Assembly (NCBI RefSeq): GCF_001278075.1
Contig: NZ_CP011340.1
Location: forward strand, 868,001 to 932,000
Source: Streptomyces pristinaespiralis
Lineage (GTDB): Bacteria; Actinomycetota; Actinomycetes; Streptomycetales; Streptomycetaceae
DNA length: 64,000 bases
Direction of reading: 5' to 3'
Shown here: one piece after another, positions 1 through 7,494 of the stretch
How positions within the stretch are numbered: the first letter of the stretch is position 1
How the letters are laid out: each line of letters starts with the position of its first letter
Program-made: the position numbers and the translations under genes
The notes under the pieces: generated by a model
The model's input: only the letters and a program-made list of their open reading frames with translations
What the model was told of the DNA's origin: nothing
Database searches by the model: none

Positions 1-625
1 CCGGGACCGCCGCGCCACCGAGCATCTGGGCGGGCGCGGTGACGGCCTCCGGCAGGTGCAGGCCGAGGACGGACACCGTCACCCCGGCCGCCGACGCGGC
101 GATGATCGGGTTGCGCAGCGGCAGCCAAAGGAAGCGGCTCCGGCCTGCGGCGCCGCGGCCCGCGTCGAGGTCTATCAGGGTCAGGACGAGAGGGGTGACG
201 AACAGTGTCTGGAACATGGCGGCCGCGACCACGAACGAGGCGTCGCCGAGCACATGTACGGCCACGGGGATGCCGAGGTTGGCGGAGTTCACGTAGGCAC
301 CCGCCATGGCGCCGATCGCCCGGTCTGCCGGTCCGCGGCGGAACACCCAGCGGCCGATCACCAGGCCGAGGGCGAGCATGACGAGGACACTGGCGGCGAA
401 TACCGCCACGCCGGGGCTCACGAGGTCGGACACCTCGGCCCGGGACAGTGTCACGAACAGCAGCGCCGGCATGGCGAACGCGAAGGCGAACCGGCCCAGC
501 ACCGACTGGGCCTGCTTTCCGAGTACGTCGAACCGCCCGGCCGCCCAACCGACGGCGGTGATCGCCCAGATGGGCAGAAAGCCGGAGAGCACGGTCACCG
601 GGCCAGCATGCCCGACGGTGATCAA
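1..625 (-). CDS. AEC-family (auxin efflux carrier-like) permease, 3' part outside window
   Basis: Reading the minus strand gives an uninterrupted hydrophobic protein that runs off the left edge, so only about the first 208 residues are present. It starts near LITVGHAGPVTVLSGFLPIW and has repeated membrane segments and the family-like stretches AYVNSANLGIPVAVHVLG and LPLRNPIIAASAAG. The Asn-rich motif in a helix followed by a second 'RNP' segment is typical of AEC permeases, which export or import organic acids or auxin-like molecules. I chose the TTG at 625 because a GGAGAGG sequence lies about 5 nt upstream; a GTG at 598 in the same frame has no visible ribosome-binding site. The substrate cannot be told from sequence. 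Confidence 0.75.
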   Translation of the reverse strand, partial: MITVGHAGPVTVLSGFLPIWAITAVGWAAGRFDVLGKQAQSVLGRFAFAFAMPALLFVTLSRAEVSDLVSPGVAVFAASVLVMLALGLVIGRWVFRRGPADRAIGAMAGAYVNSANLGIPVAVHVLGDASFVVAAAMFQTLFVTPLVLTLIDLDAGRGAAGRSRFLWLPLRNPIIAASAAGVTVSVLGLHLPEAVTAPAQMLGGAAVP

Positions 626-858
626 GACCTCTCCGCCGCCCCCGGGAAGGTGAAGTTCCGGGGACGGCGGAGTTCCAGGGCGGCGCGGCTCCGGGGACGG
701 CCGCGGCTCCAGTGAGCGGCAGGTCTCCGGGGACGGCACGGCTGACGGAGTCGGCAGGTCTCCGGGCCTGTCGGGTGGCGCGAGTTGCGGTGCCGCGATC
801 CGTGACGCTGCGCGTCGCACGGTGCGCGTCGTACGGGTTCGTCGGGGCGTCCCCGTTG

Positions 859-2055
859 TCAGTTGAACGGGTCCAGCGTGACGTACGCCGTCTGCGGGTT
901 GCCGTCGTGCACCAGTGACTCGTGGGCGCCCACGTCGTCGAAGGCGAAGGCGTACGCCTTGCCGTCGGCCATCTGGGCGTGGATCTTGCGGGCGTAGTGG
1001 TTGGTGACGACGTCCTGGTAGAAGTTCGCGGAGCCGGTGTCCGGCTGGTTGGGGTTGGTCAGCAGCGTCGAGCGGTTGAAGCCCGCGCACAGGGTGCGTG
1101 AGATCGGGCCGCGCACTTGGTCGTTGGGGGCGTCGAGGCGCTTGTAGCACCCGAAGACGCTGTCGGAGTCCGGCTTTTGGAACGAGGTGACGACGGTCCC
1201 GGAGCCGTTGGTGAAGTTCATGACCCCGCCGGAGACCCGGCCGTAGTACTTGATGCCCGGCTGACTGGCGAAGGGCGTGACCGTGAGGGTCGAGGTCGTG
1301 TACTTGTTCCACACGCGGTTGATGTAGTCGTCCATGATGTTCGCCGGCAGCGCGCCGGCCTCGATGCCGTGGCCGGGGGCGAGGGCGCGCAGGACGGTGC
1401 CGTCCGCCCGGGTCTGGATGAGGTTGGCCCAGCCGCCGGGCTGACCGCGCAGGGCGTTGTAGAAGCCGTTGTAGCCGCCGGGCTTGAGGTGACCGGTGTT
1501 CTTGACCGTGCCGTCGGCGGCCTGGACGCCGACCGCGTAGGGGGCGGAGAACATGTCCACCTGTGTGCTGTTGATCCACAGACCGGAGTCGTTGAGCGTG
1601 TACTCCGACCAGTTGAAGAGGATGTTGCGGTTCGGGTCGCTCGGGTTCTGCACCGCGGGCTGCACCAGGCCGCCGGTGGTGAGCTTGAAGACGAGCTTCT
1701 GCCCGTACGAGAAGTAGATCCGCCCGGAGAACTTGGGCATCCGGATCGTGACGGAGCGGCCGGACGCGGGGCCGGCGATCGACGCGTCGGGGGCCGGGGT
1801 CGGTGGGTTGCCGCCGGCCGGCCAGGGATGGAACGTGCCGCTCGCGTCGGCCCAGCCCTGCCGGCCGGTGCTGAGCTCCGTGCCGAGGTTGTAGATGTAG
1901 ACCGGCTCGCTGCGGCCCGAGTTGTTGGTGAACTTGAGCGGGATGGTCGCGGGCACGGCGGCTTCCGCCGTCGCGGTGGGCCCGGTGGCGGTGACGCCGG
2001 CGGCGCACAGCAGCGCGGTGAACGCCAACGCCAGTAACTTCCGTGAGACAAACAC
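859..2055 (-). CDS. Secreted endo-beta-1,3-glucanase, glycoside hydrolase family 64
   Basis: A 398-residue extracellular enzyme predicted to cut beta-1,3-glucan (laminarin, fungal wall glucan) and release short oligosaccharides such as laminaripentaose. Residues 1-33 form a signal peptide (KLLALAFTALLCAAG core, AXA-type end at ATAEAAVPA). The GH64 body starts at IPLKFTNNSGRSEPVYIY. The stretch FNWSEYTLNDSGLWINSTQV carries the catalytic Glu, and the catalytic Asp follows 16 residues later (VDMFSAPY), matching the spacing of the Glu/Asp pair in studied GH64 enzymes. No carbohydrate-binding module is attached, unlike some longer relatives. It is a single gene; upstream lies a tandem LacI-type operator (2097-2122), so expression is probably sugar-induced. 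Substrate assignment is by family. Confidence 0.92.
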   Translation of the reverse strand: MFVSRKLLALAFTALLCAAGVTATGPTATAEAAVPATIPLKFTNNSGRSEPVYIYNLGTELSTGRQGWADASGTFHPWPAGGNPPTPAPDASIAGPASGRSVTIRMPKFSGRIYFSYGQKLVFKLTTGGLVQPAVQNPSDPNRNILFNWSEYTLNDSGLWINSTQVDMFSAPYAVGVQAADGTVKNTGHLKPGGYNGFYNALRGQPGGWANLIQTRADGTVLRALAPGHGIEAGALPANIMDDYINRVWNKYTTSTLTVTPFASQPGIKYYGRVSGGVMNFTNGSGTVVTSFQKPDSDSVFGCYKRLDAPNDQVRGPISRTLCAGFNRSTLLTNPNQPDTGSANFYQDVVTNHYARKIHAQMADGKAYAFAFDDVGAHESLVHDGNPQTAYVTLDPFN

Positions 2056-2096
2056 GCTCCACCTCCTCCTGATCGGATCCTCGAGGAATCAGTCTC

Positions 2097-2122
2097 TGAG
2101 AGCGCTCTTGAGAGCGCTCTCA
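2097..2122. promoter_or_regulatory. Tandem LacI-family-type operator upstream of the GH64 gene
   Basis: Two abutting copies of TGAGAGCGCTCT are present (2097-2108 and 2109-2120); the second extends to the perfect 14-bp palindrome TGAGAGCGCTCTCA (2109-2122). This differs from the known streptomycete CebR box (TGGGAGCGCTCCCA) only in the outer positions, which suggests binding of a LacI-family sugar repressor. It lies 42-67 nt before the glucanase start codon, where it could block transcription. No LacI-type repressor gene is present in this window. Confidence 0.75.
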
Positions 2123-2301
2123 GAATCCGCCCGCGCCGTACCGCCGTCAAGAATTCACGCAGGAGTTGTCACACCCGAAGGGAGCCCGTCGCAGAACCGG
2201 CCGTCGAGCGCGAACGACTCGGGTGCGTGGGCCGGCAGGCAACGACTCGGGGCCGGCAGGGTGGATGCACCGCCCTGCCGGCCCCGACGCGCGTGCCCCG
2301 G

Positions 2302-3735
2302 TCAGCCCGCCCGGTACGTCTCCAGCAGCCGCAGCCAGATCTCGCTGATGGTCGGGAAGGACGGAACAGCGTGCCACAGCCGGTCGATCGGCACTTCTCC
2401 GGCCACCGCGATCGTGGCCGAGTGCAGCAGCTCGCCGACGCCCGCGCCGACGAACGTGACGCCGAGCAGGACCTCGCGGTCCAGGTCGACCACCATGCGG
2501 GCGTGACCGCGGTAGTTCTCCGCGTACAGCCCTGCGCCCGCGACGGAGGCGAGGTCGTAGTCGACGGCGCGTACCCGGTGTCCGGCCCCCTCGGCCTCGG
2601 CGAGGGAGAGTCCCACGGCCGCCGCCTCGGGATCGGTGAACACCACCTGGGGCACTGCCGCGTGGTCGGCCGTCGCGGCGTGGGCGCCCCACCGGTCGGT
2701 CTCCAGCAGGGGAACCTGCTGCGCCCTGGCGGCGATGGCGGCCCCCGCGACACGGGCCTGGTACTTGCCCTGATGGGTCAGCAGGGCGCGGCGGTTGACG
2801 TCACCGACGGCGTACAGCCACTCCGTGCCCTGCACGCGGCAGCTGTCGTCGACCGTCAGCCACGAGCCCGGTTCCAGGCCCACGGTCTCCAGTCCGATGT
2901 CGTCGGTGCGCGGGGCGCGGCCCGTCGCGATGAGCAGTTCGTCGGCCTCGATGCGCTCGCCGTCGCCGAGTACCAGGGTGACGGGGCCGGTGCCGCCGGG
3001 GCGTTCCACGGCGGTGACGTCGGTGTCCGTACGGACGGTGACTCCGGCCTCCCTGAGGCCGTCGGCCACGTGCTCACCGACGAACGGTTCCATCCGGGGC
3101 AGCAGGCCGCCGCCGCGGACGAGCATGGTCACCTGCGAGCCGAGTGCCTGCCAGGCGGTGGCCATCTCCACCCCGACCACTCCCCCGCCGACGACCGCGA
3201 GCCGGCCCGGCGCCTCGCGGGCGCTGGTGGCCTCGCGGCTCGTCCACGCCCTGGCCCCGGCCAGGCCGGGGATGTCGGGCAGTACGGCGCGGCTGCCGGT
3301 GCTCACGACGACGGCGTGCCGGGCGGTCAGTGAGTAGTGTTCGCCCTCCGGCCCGTACGCCACCACCTTCCTGGGCCCGTGCAGGGCCCCCTTGCCCCGG
3401 TAGACACGGGCGCCGATGGAATCCAGCCAGGCCAGCTGGCCTTCGTCGTTCCAGTGGGCTGCCTGTTCGTCGCGGCGGGCCAGTACGGCCTTGCTGTCCA
3501 GCGGGCCCTGCACGGCGGCGCTCACACCGGGCAGCCTGCGGGCGTCCGCCCGCGCGATCACCGGGCGCAGCAGCGCCTTGGACGGCATGCACGCCCAGTA
3601 GGAGCAGTCACCGCCGATGAGTTCGCTCTCCACCACCGCGGTGCTCAGGCCCGCCGCTCTGGTCCGATCCGCCACGTTCTCCCCGACGGGGCCCGCGCCC
3701 AGCACTACGACGTCGTACTCCACAGCTTGGGTCAT
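2302..3735 (-). CDS. FAD-dependent pyridine nucleotide-disulfide oxidoreductase
   Basis: 477 residues, the usual length of the glutathione reductase/mercuric reductase/lipoamide dehydrogenase superfamily. The N-terminal FAD-binding segment VVVLGAGPVGENVADR is followed by GGDCSYWACMPSKALLRP, whose C-x4-C pair is the redox disulfide. A central NAD(P) Rossmann motif is visible (LAVVGGGVVGVEMATA), then the second FAD motif (LYAVGDVN) and the C-terminal dimerisation domain. Where disulfide reductases have the catalytic HPTxxE, this protein has FPTISE (Phe460 to Glu465), so the usual base is missing, as in soluble transhydrogenases. The gene is divergent from trxA with 118 nt between starts; it may reduce a small thiol or act as an NAD(P)H oxidase/transhydrogenase. 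The ATG at 3735 is chosen because it begins MTQAVEYDVVVLGAG, just before the FAD motif. The exact substrate is unknown. Confidence 0.85.
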   Translation of the reverse strand: MTQAVEYDVVVLGAGPVGENVADRTRAAGLSTAVVESELIGGDCSYWACMPSKALLRPVIARADARRLPGVSAAVQGPLDSKAVLARRDEQAAHWNDEGQLAWLDSIGARVYRGKGALHGPRKVVAYGPEGEHYSLTARHAVVVSTGSRAVLPDIPGLAGARAWTSREATSAREAPGRLAVVGGGVVGVEMATAWQALGSQVTMLVRGGGLLPRMEPFVGEHVADGLREAGVTVRTDTDVTAVERPGGTGPVTLVLGDGERIEADELLIATGRAPRTDDIGLETVGLEPGSWLTVDDSCRVQGTEWLYAVGDVNRRALLTHQGKYQARVAGAAIAARAQQVPLLETDRWGAHAATADHAAVPQVVFTDPEAAAVGLSLAEAEGAGHRVRAVDYDLASVAGAGLYAENYRGHARMVVDLDREVLLGVTFVGAGVGELLHSATIAVAGEVPIDRLWHAVPSFPTISEIWLRLLETYRAG

Positions 3736-3853
3736 AGGGCCAGTCTGATCCGGGGTGTGCGTCCTGGCCACATGGGCAGGGGCAGGAATAGCACGGCCCC
3801 GGGCACCGTTGTGCGGGGCGAGTCCCCCGGACCTCAGGAAGAGGTAGCACGTC

Positions 3854-4249
3854 ATGAGCACCGTTGAGCTCACCAAGGAAAACTTCGATCAGGTCGTGAC
3901 CGACAACGACTTCGTCCTGATCGACTTCTGGGCTTCCTGGTGTGGTCCTTGCCGCCAGTTCGCGCCGGTCTTCGAGGGCGCGTCGGAGCGTCACCCCGAC
4001 CTGGTGTTCGCGAAGGTCGACACCGAGGCGCAGCAGGAGCTCGCGGCCGCCTTCGAGATCCGTTCGATCCCGACGCTGATGATCGTGCGCGAGAACGTGG
4101 CGGTCTTCGCCCAGCCCGGTGCGCTGCCCGAGGCGTCCCTGGAGGACGTCATCGGCCAGGCCCGCGCCCTGGACATGGACGCGGTCCGCAAGTCGATCGA
4201 CGAGGCCCAGAAGGGCGCCGCGGCCGAGGAGGGCCAGGCGAGCGCCTGA
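3854..4249 (+). CDS. trxA: Thioredoxin
   Basis: 131 residues. Thioredoxin fold with the canonical active site FWASWCGPCRQF near residues 28-39, the cis-Pro region IRSIPTLMI and the family start MSTVELTKENFDQVV. It reduces cytoplasmic protein disulfides using electrons from thioredoxin reductase. The C-terminus carries about 20 extra residues (DMDAVRKSIDEAQKGAAAEE), an acidic, helical extension beyond the roughly 107-residue core that is common in streptomycete paralogs. It is preceded by a clear ribosome-binding site (AGGAAGAGG) and followed by a strong terminator at 4291-4332. It is divergent from the FAD oxidoreductase, which suggests linked redox functions. Streptomyces carries several thioredoxins, so this need not be the main one. 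Confidence 0.93.
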   Translation: MSTVELTKENFDQVVTDNDFVLIDFWASWCGPCRQFAPVFEGASERHPDLVFAKVDTEAQQELAAAFEIRSIPTLMIVRENVAVFAQPGALPEASLEDVIGQARALDMDAVRKSIDEAQKGAAAEEGQASA

Positions 4250-4290
4250 CCGGGCACGGTCCCCCGCGCTCAGGGCCCGGCAGCACGTAC

Positions 4291-4332
4291 GGCCGGGGTC
4301 CGGCCCGATCCTCGTCGGGCCGGACCCCGGCC
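4291..4332 (+). terminator. Perfect 18-bp stem terminator after trxA
   Basis: Left arm 4291-4308 and right arm 4315-4332 are exact inverted complements (GGCCGGGGTCCGGCCCGA in the left arm), separated by the 6-nt loop TCCTCG and followed by TTT. It sits 42 nt after the thioredoxin stop codon. Confidence 0.85.
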
Positions 4333-4424
4333 TTTCGCGCGTCGTCCACCGGTGTGCGCGGTGTACGCGCGCTGTGCACCGGCGCGGTTCGACCGTCACG
4401 CCGGCGGCACACCCGCGGGGGGTG

Positions 4425-4694
4425 CTACGCCTCTTCCGCGTCCACCACTCGCGCCACCAGTCCCAGCGACAGCTCCGCGCCGTCCACCAGCAGGGCCTCG
4501 ACCGCGCGGGTCTCGGGGTCGATGTCGACCTCGACGCCGTCGCCGACGTAACGGGGGAAGCCCGACGCGCCCAGCTCGCCCGTGGCGTCCACGACGGCGG
4601 ACCGGATGACGTCCTCGGCGAGAGTGGCGGGATCGTGCCCTTCGACGTGTTCGGGGACCACGATGATCCCGAAGCGCTGCGGTTGAGTGTTCAT
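4425..4694 (-). CDS. Small conserved hypothetical protein (89 aa)
   Basis: 89 residues beginning MNTQPQRFGIIVVPEHVEGH and ending in an acidic tail (ARVVDAEEA). No recognised motif, signal peptide or membrane segment; acidic and probably soluble and cytoplasmic. It is divergent from the PemK/MazF-like gene, with 64 nt between starts. It is not an obvious antitoxin: no ribbon-helix-helix or AbrB-like pattern is visible, and it is on the opposite strand. The ATG at 4694 was chosen because the upstream extension is Arg-rich and reads across the shared promoter region. Function unknown. Confidence 0.65.
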   Translation of the reverse strand: MNTQPQRFGIIVVPEHVEGHDPATLAEDVIRSAVVDATGELGASGFPRYVGDGVEVDIDPETRAVEALLVDGAELSLGLVARVVDAEEA

Positions 4695-4758
4695 GCAGGC
4701 GACGCTAGACACCCGCCGCCGCGGCCGCATGTCGCCGGGCGGGTACTACCGTGACCGG

Positions 4759-5256
4759 ATGACGCATTCCACCGCCCCTTCGCCCGGTCCTCGTGGACCG
4801 CACGGTTCCACGCGCTCCGACGTCTTCGGCCACCAGCCCGGCAGCAGCGGCCCGGCCGCCACCACACAGGCGGATCCGGTCCGCGTCGGTCCGGTGCGCA
4901 CCTCGTACGCGCCGGATCGCGACGGCGATCCGGACCCCGGCGAGATCGTCTGGACCTGGGTGCCGTTCGAGGAGAACGACGGCCGCGGCAAGGACCGGCC
5001 GGTCCTGGTCGTGGCCAGGGAGGCGGCCGGCACGCTGCTGGCCGTCCAGCTGTCCAGCAAGCGGCACGACAACGACCGGGAGTGGGTGCCGATCGGCGTC
5101 GGGCCGTGGGACGGCGCCGGGCGTGAGTCCTGGGTGGATCTGGACCGGGTGCTGCGGGTGCACGAGACGGGCATGCGCCGTGAGGCGTGCGCCCTGGACC
5201 GGCCGCGGTTCGACCGGGTGGTGCGGCGGCTGCGGGAGCGCTACGGCTGGAGCTGA
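4759..5256 (+). CDS. PemK/MazF-like protein (type II toxin superfamily)
   Basis: 165 residues. After a disordered, Ser/Pro/Gly-rich N-terminus of about 55 residues comes the PemK/MazF-like barrel: GEIVWTWVPFEENDGRGKDR is equivalent to the MazF 'G.V..v...p..g.E....RP' strand-loop, followed by PVLVVAREAAGTLLAVQLSS and SWVDLDRVLRVHETGM. MazF proteins are sequence-specific endoribonucleases. Here no antitoxin gene lies next to it and the N-terminal extension is unusual, so a toxin role is uncertain; many streptomycete homologs are solitary. Its 3' end overlaps the convergent macrodomain gene by 16 nt. The ATG at 4759 is preferred; an upstream ATG at 4687 lies inside the divergent gene. Confidence 0.7.
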   Translation: MTHSTAPSPGPRGPHGSTRSDVFGHQPGSSGPAATTQADPVRVGPVRTSYAPDRDGDPDPGEIVWTWVPFEENDGRGKDRPVLVVAREAAGTLLAVQLSSKRHDNDREWVPIGVGPWDGAGRESWVDLDRVLRVHETGMRREACALDRPRFDRVVRRLRERYGWS

Positions 5257-6095
5257 GCCCCGGGGGCGCCGGTCCGGTCGGCGAAGGTGCGGCGGAACGC
5301 GGCGAGCGTCGGCGAGGTGCCTGTCCGGTCGAGCACGGCGAAGACGATCTCCTCGAAGTGGCCTGCGAACCGGCCGCTGCCGGTCAGCAGCGCGTGGAAG
5401 GCGCCGGCGACGGTCGCGGGGTCGTTGCGGAACACGCCGCATCCCCAGGCACCGAGCACGAGACGGCGGTAGCCGCCGGCCACTGCCGTCTCCAGGACCC
5501 GTTCCGCTCGTGACGCGAGCGCGGCGGGGATGCGGTGGGCCTCGCCCGGTGTGCGGAGTGCGACGACTCCCGCGTTGGGGGCGGGAGAGGTGAGGAAGCC
5601 GACCGTGAACGGCTGCTCCAGCAGTTGCCCCCGGTCGTCGCGGAAGACCGGCACGCCGGGCGAGAGAATCACCCGGTCGGTGTAGAAGACGCTGCGTTCC
5701 GTCCGGTGGTGCTCGTAGAACCCGGGCACGCGCAGCAGCGTGGCGTACAGGGCGGACGCCCGGCACAGCGCTTCCTCCTGGGCCTGGGCCCCGTTGAGGT
5801 AGCCGCCGCCGGGGTTGCGGGCGGAGGCGAAGTTCAGGACGGCGACCGGTCCCTCTCCTGCGCCGGTGAGCCGCCGGGCGGCCTCGGTGCTGCTCTCGCC
5901 CGTGACCTCGAAGTCGGTGATCCGGTCGGTGTCCGGTGAGACGGGAACCGGCTCCGGTCCGTACATCCGTGTGCCCGCCAGTGCGGCGGCGAGCTGCTGC
6001 CCGATCCGTATCCCGCGTCCGTCAGGAAGGCGGTACCCCCCGGCCCCGACGATCTCCTCGGTCTGCTTGGCGATTCCCCGTAGTCGTGCACTCAT
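5241..6095 (-). CDS. PARG-like macrodomain protein (TIGR02452 family)
   Basis: 284 residues, matching the bacterial-type poly(ADP-ribose) glycohydrolase-like family. The hallmark PARG signature GGG-x7-QEE is seen in NPGGGYLNGAQAQEEALCR, where the second Glu of QEE is the catalytic acid in characterised PARGs. Other family stretches are VLNFASARNPGGG, YTDRVILSPGVPVFRDD and the late LVLGAWGCGVFRNDP ribose/phosphate loop. It probably hydrolyses ADP-ribose chains or ADP-ribosylated products in the cytoplasm. It converges on and overlaps the PemK/MazF-like gene by 16 nt. The ATG at 6095 is chosen because longer open sequence upstream is Arg/Ser-rich and unlike the family. Confidence 0.85.
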   Translation of the reverse strand: MSARLRGIAKQTEEIVGAGGYRLPDGRGIRIGQQLAAALAGTRMYGPEPVPVSPDTDRITDFEVTGESSTEAARRLTGAGEGPVAVLNFASARNPGGGYLNGAQAQEEALCRASALYATLLRVPGFYEHHRTERSVFYTDRVILSPGVPVFRDDRGQLLEQPFTVGFLTSPAPNAGVVALRTPGEAHRIPAALASRAERVLETAVAGGYRRLVLGAWGCGVFRNDPATVAGAFHALLTGSGRFAGHFEEIVFAVLDRTGTSPTLAAFRRTFADRTGAPGAQLQP

Positions 6096-6222
6096 GCCCG
6101 ACATCATCAAGAACCCCGGGTGACGGCGGCAAACACATTTCCGCTCCTCAGGGGCACTCTTGTGCGGACCCGCAGCGGTGGCCTTAGGTTGACAGTTGTC
6201 CCTTCGACAGGAGGAGCCGATC

Positions 6223-7494
6223 ATGCACCGAGCGGGAACGGGCGACTTCAGCCGTCCGATGTCCGAGGACGAGGCCGAGGACCTGCTCCGATGTATCTGC
6301 TTCAAGACGGGCCCGCCGCGCACCCTGGGCGTGGAGGTGGAATGGCTGGTCCATGACCGGGAGAAACCCGGTGAACCCGTGGCGCGCGACCGCCTCAGAA
6401 GCGCCTTCGACGACATACGCGCCCTGCCCCTGACCTCTGTACTGACCTTCGAGCCCGGCGGGCAGCTGGAACTCAGCTCGCGCCCCGCCGCCTCCCTGAT
6501 GGAGTGCATCGACTCCACAGCCGCCGATCTGGACGCCGTGCGAACGGCCCTCCGTCCGGCAGGCCTCGCACTGAACGGCATGGGACTCGATCCCTGGCAC
6601 CCGCCCCGCCGCATCCTCCGTGAACCGCGCTACGACGCCATGGAGAGATGCCTCGACCGCTCCGGCCCCTACGGCCGCTCCATGATGTGCAGCTCCGCCT
6701 CCGTCCAGGTGTCGCTCGACGCCGGTGAGGAGGAGCCGGGCCCGCTCGGGCACGGCCGCCGCTGGCGGCTCGCCCATCTGCTGGGCGCTGTGCTGCTGGC
6801 GGCCTTCGCCAACTCGCCCATGATCGCCGGGCGTCCCACGGGCTGGCGCTCCACACGCCAGGCGGTGTGGAACGTCCTCGATCCGGTGCGCCCGATGGCG
6901 CCTTTGCCGGAGGCGGAGCCGCGGGCGGCGTGGGCCGCGCACGCGCTGGACGCGCCCGTGATGTGCGTACGCATGCCGGAGGGGGCGTGGCCGCTCCCCG
7001 AGGGGCTGACCTTCCGGGGCTGGCTGCGCTCCGGCGGGCCGCGTCCGGCGACTTCCGAGGATCTGCGCTACCACCTCACCACGCTGTTCCCGCCCGTACG
7101 TCCGCGCGGACACCTGGAGTTGCGCATGATCGACGCGCAGCCGGGCGAGAACGGCTGGATGGTGCCGCTCGCGGTGACCGCCGCGCTCTTCGACGATCCG
7201 GAGGCGGCGGAGACCGTGTACCGCTCCCTCAAGCCCCTGGCGGAGGCCATGGGCGCCGGCGCCGCGCCGCGCAACGCGCTGTGGGTGGCGGCGGCCCGGC
7301 ACGGGCTGGCCGAGGAGGAGCTGCGGAGCGCGGCCGTGACGTGCTTCGCCGCGGCCCTCGAGGCGCTGGGGCGCCTCGGCGCGTCGACGGTGGTGCGCGA
7401 CGAGGTGGCCCGTTTCAACGAACGCCATGTACTGCGGGGCCGGTGCCCCGCCGACGACCTGATCGCCACCGTGGTGAAGGAGCCCGGCACATGA
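6223..7494 (+). CDS. egtA: Glutamate-cysteine ligase EgtA (ergothioneine pathway)
   Basis: 423 residues. Makes gamma-glutamylcysteine, the sulfur donor that EgtB couples to hercynine. The actinobacterial EgtA/GCS2-like start is visible as RTLGVEVEWLVHD (substrate-binding Glu-x-Glu) followed by SVLTFEPGGQLELSSRP, the ATP-grasp-like GCS active-site strand. The C-terminal half has the typical HLELRMIDAQPGENGWMVPL. The ATG at 6223 has an AGGAGG ribosome-binding site 6-7 nt upstream; a possible upstream start at 6196 would overlap that site. It is the first gene of the operon, with ATGA overlap into egtB. Identification rests on both motifs and gene order. Confidence 0.95.
   Translation: MHRAGTGDFSRPMSEDEAEDLLRCICFKTGPPRTLGVEVEWLVHDREKPGEPVARDRLRSAFDDIRALPLTSVLTFEPGGQLELSSRPAASLMECIDSTAADLDAVRTALRPAGLALNGMGLDPWHPPRRILREPRYDAMERCLDRSGPYGRSMMCSSASVQVSLDAGEEEPGPLGHGRRWRLAHLLGAVLLAAFANSPMIAGRPTGWRSTRQAVWNVLDPVRPMAPLPEAEPRAAWAAHALDAPVMCVRMPEGAWPLPEGLTFRGWLRSGGPRPATSEDLRYHLTTLFPPVRPRGHLELRMIDAQPGENGWMVPLAVTAALFDDPEAAETVYRSLKPLAEAMGAGAAPRNALWVAAARHGLAEEELRSAAVTCFAAALEALGRLGASTVVRDEVARFNERHVLRGRCPADDLIATVVKEPGT

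Noticed and set aside
4425..5256. Classic toxin-antitoxin operon with the 89-residue protein as antitoxin
   Set aside because: The two genes are on opposite strands and the small protein has no antitoxin-type DNA-binding pattern.
6160..6190. A -35/-10 promoter (TTGTGC...TAGGTT) before egtA
   Set aside because: The spacer is 19 nt and the hexamers are weak, so I did not list it as a supported promoter.
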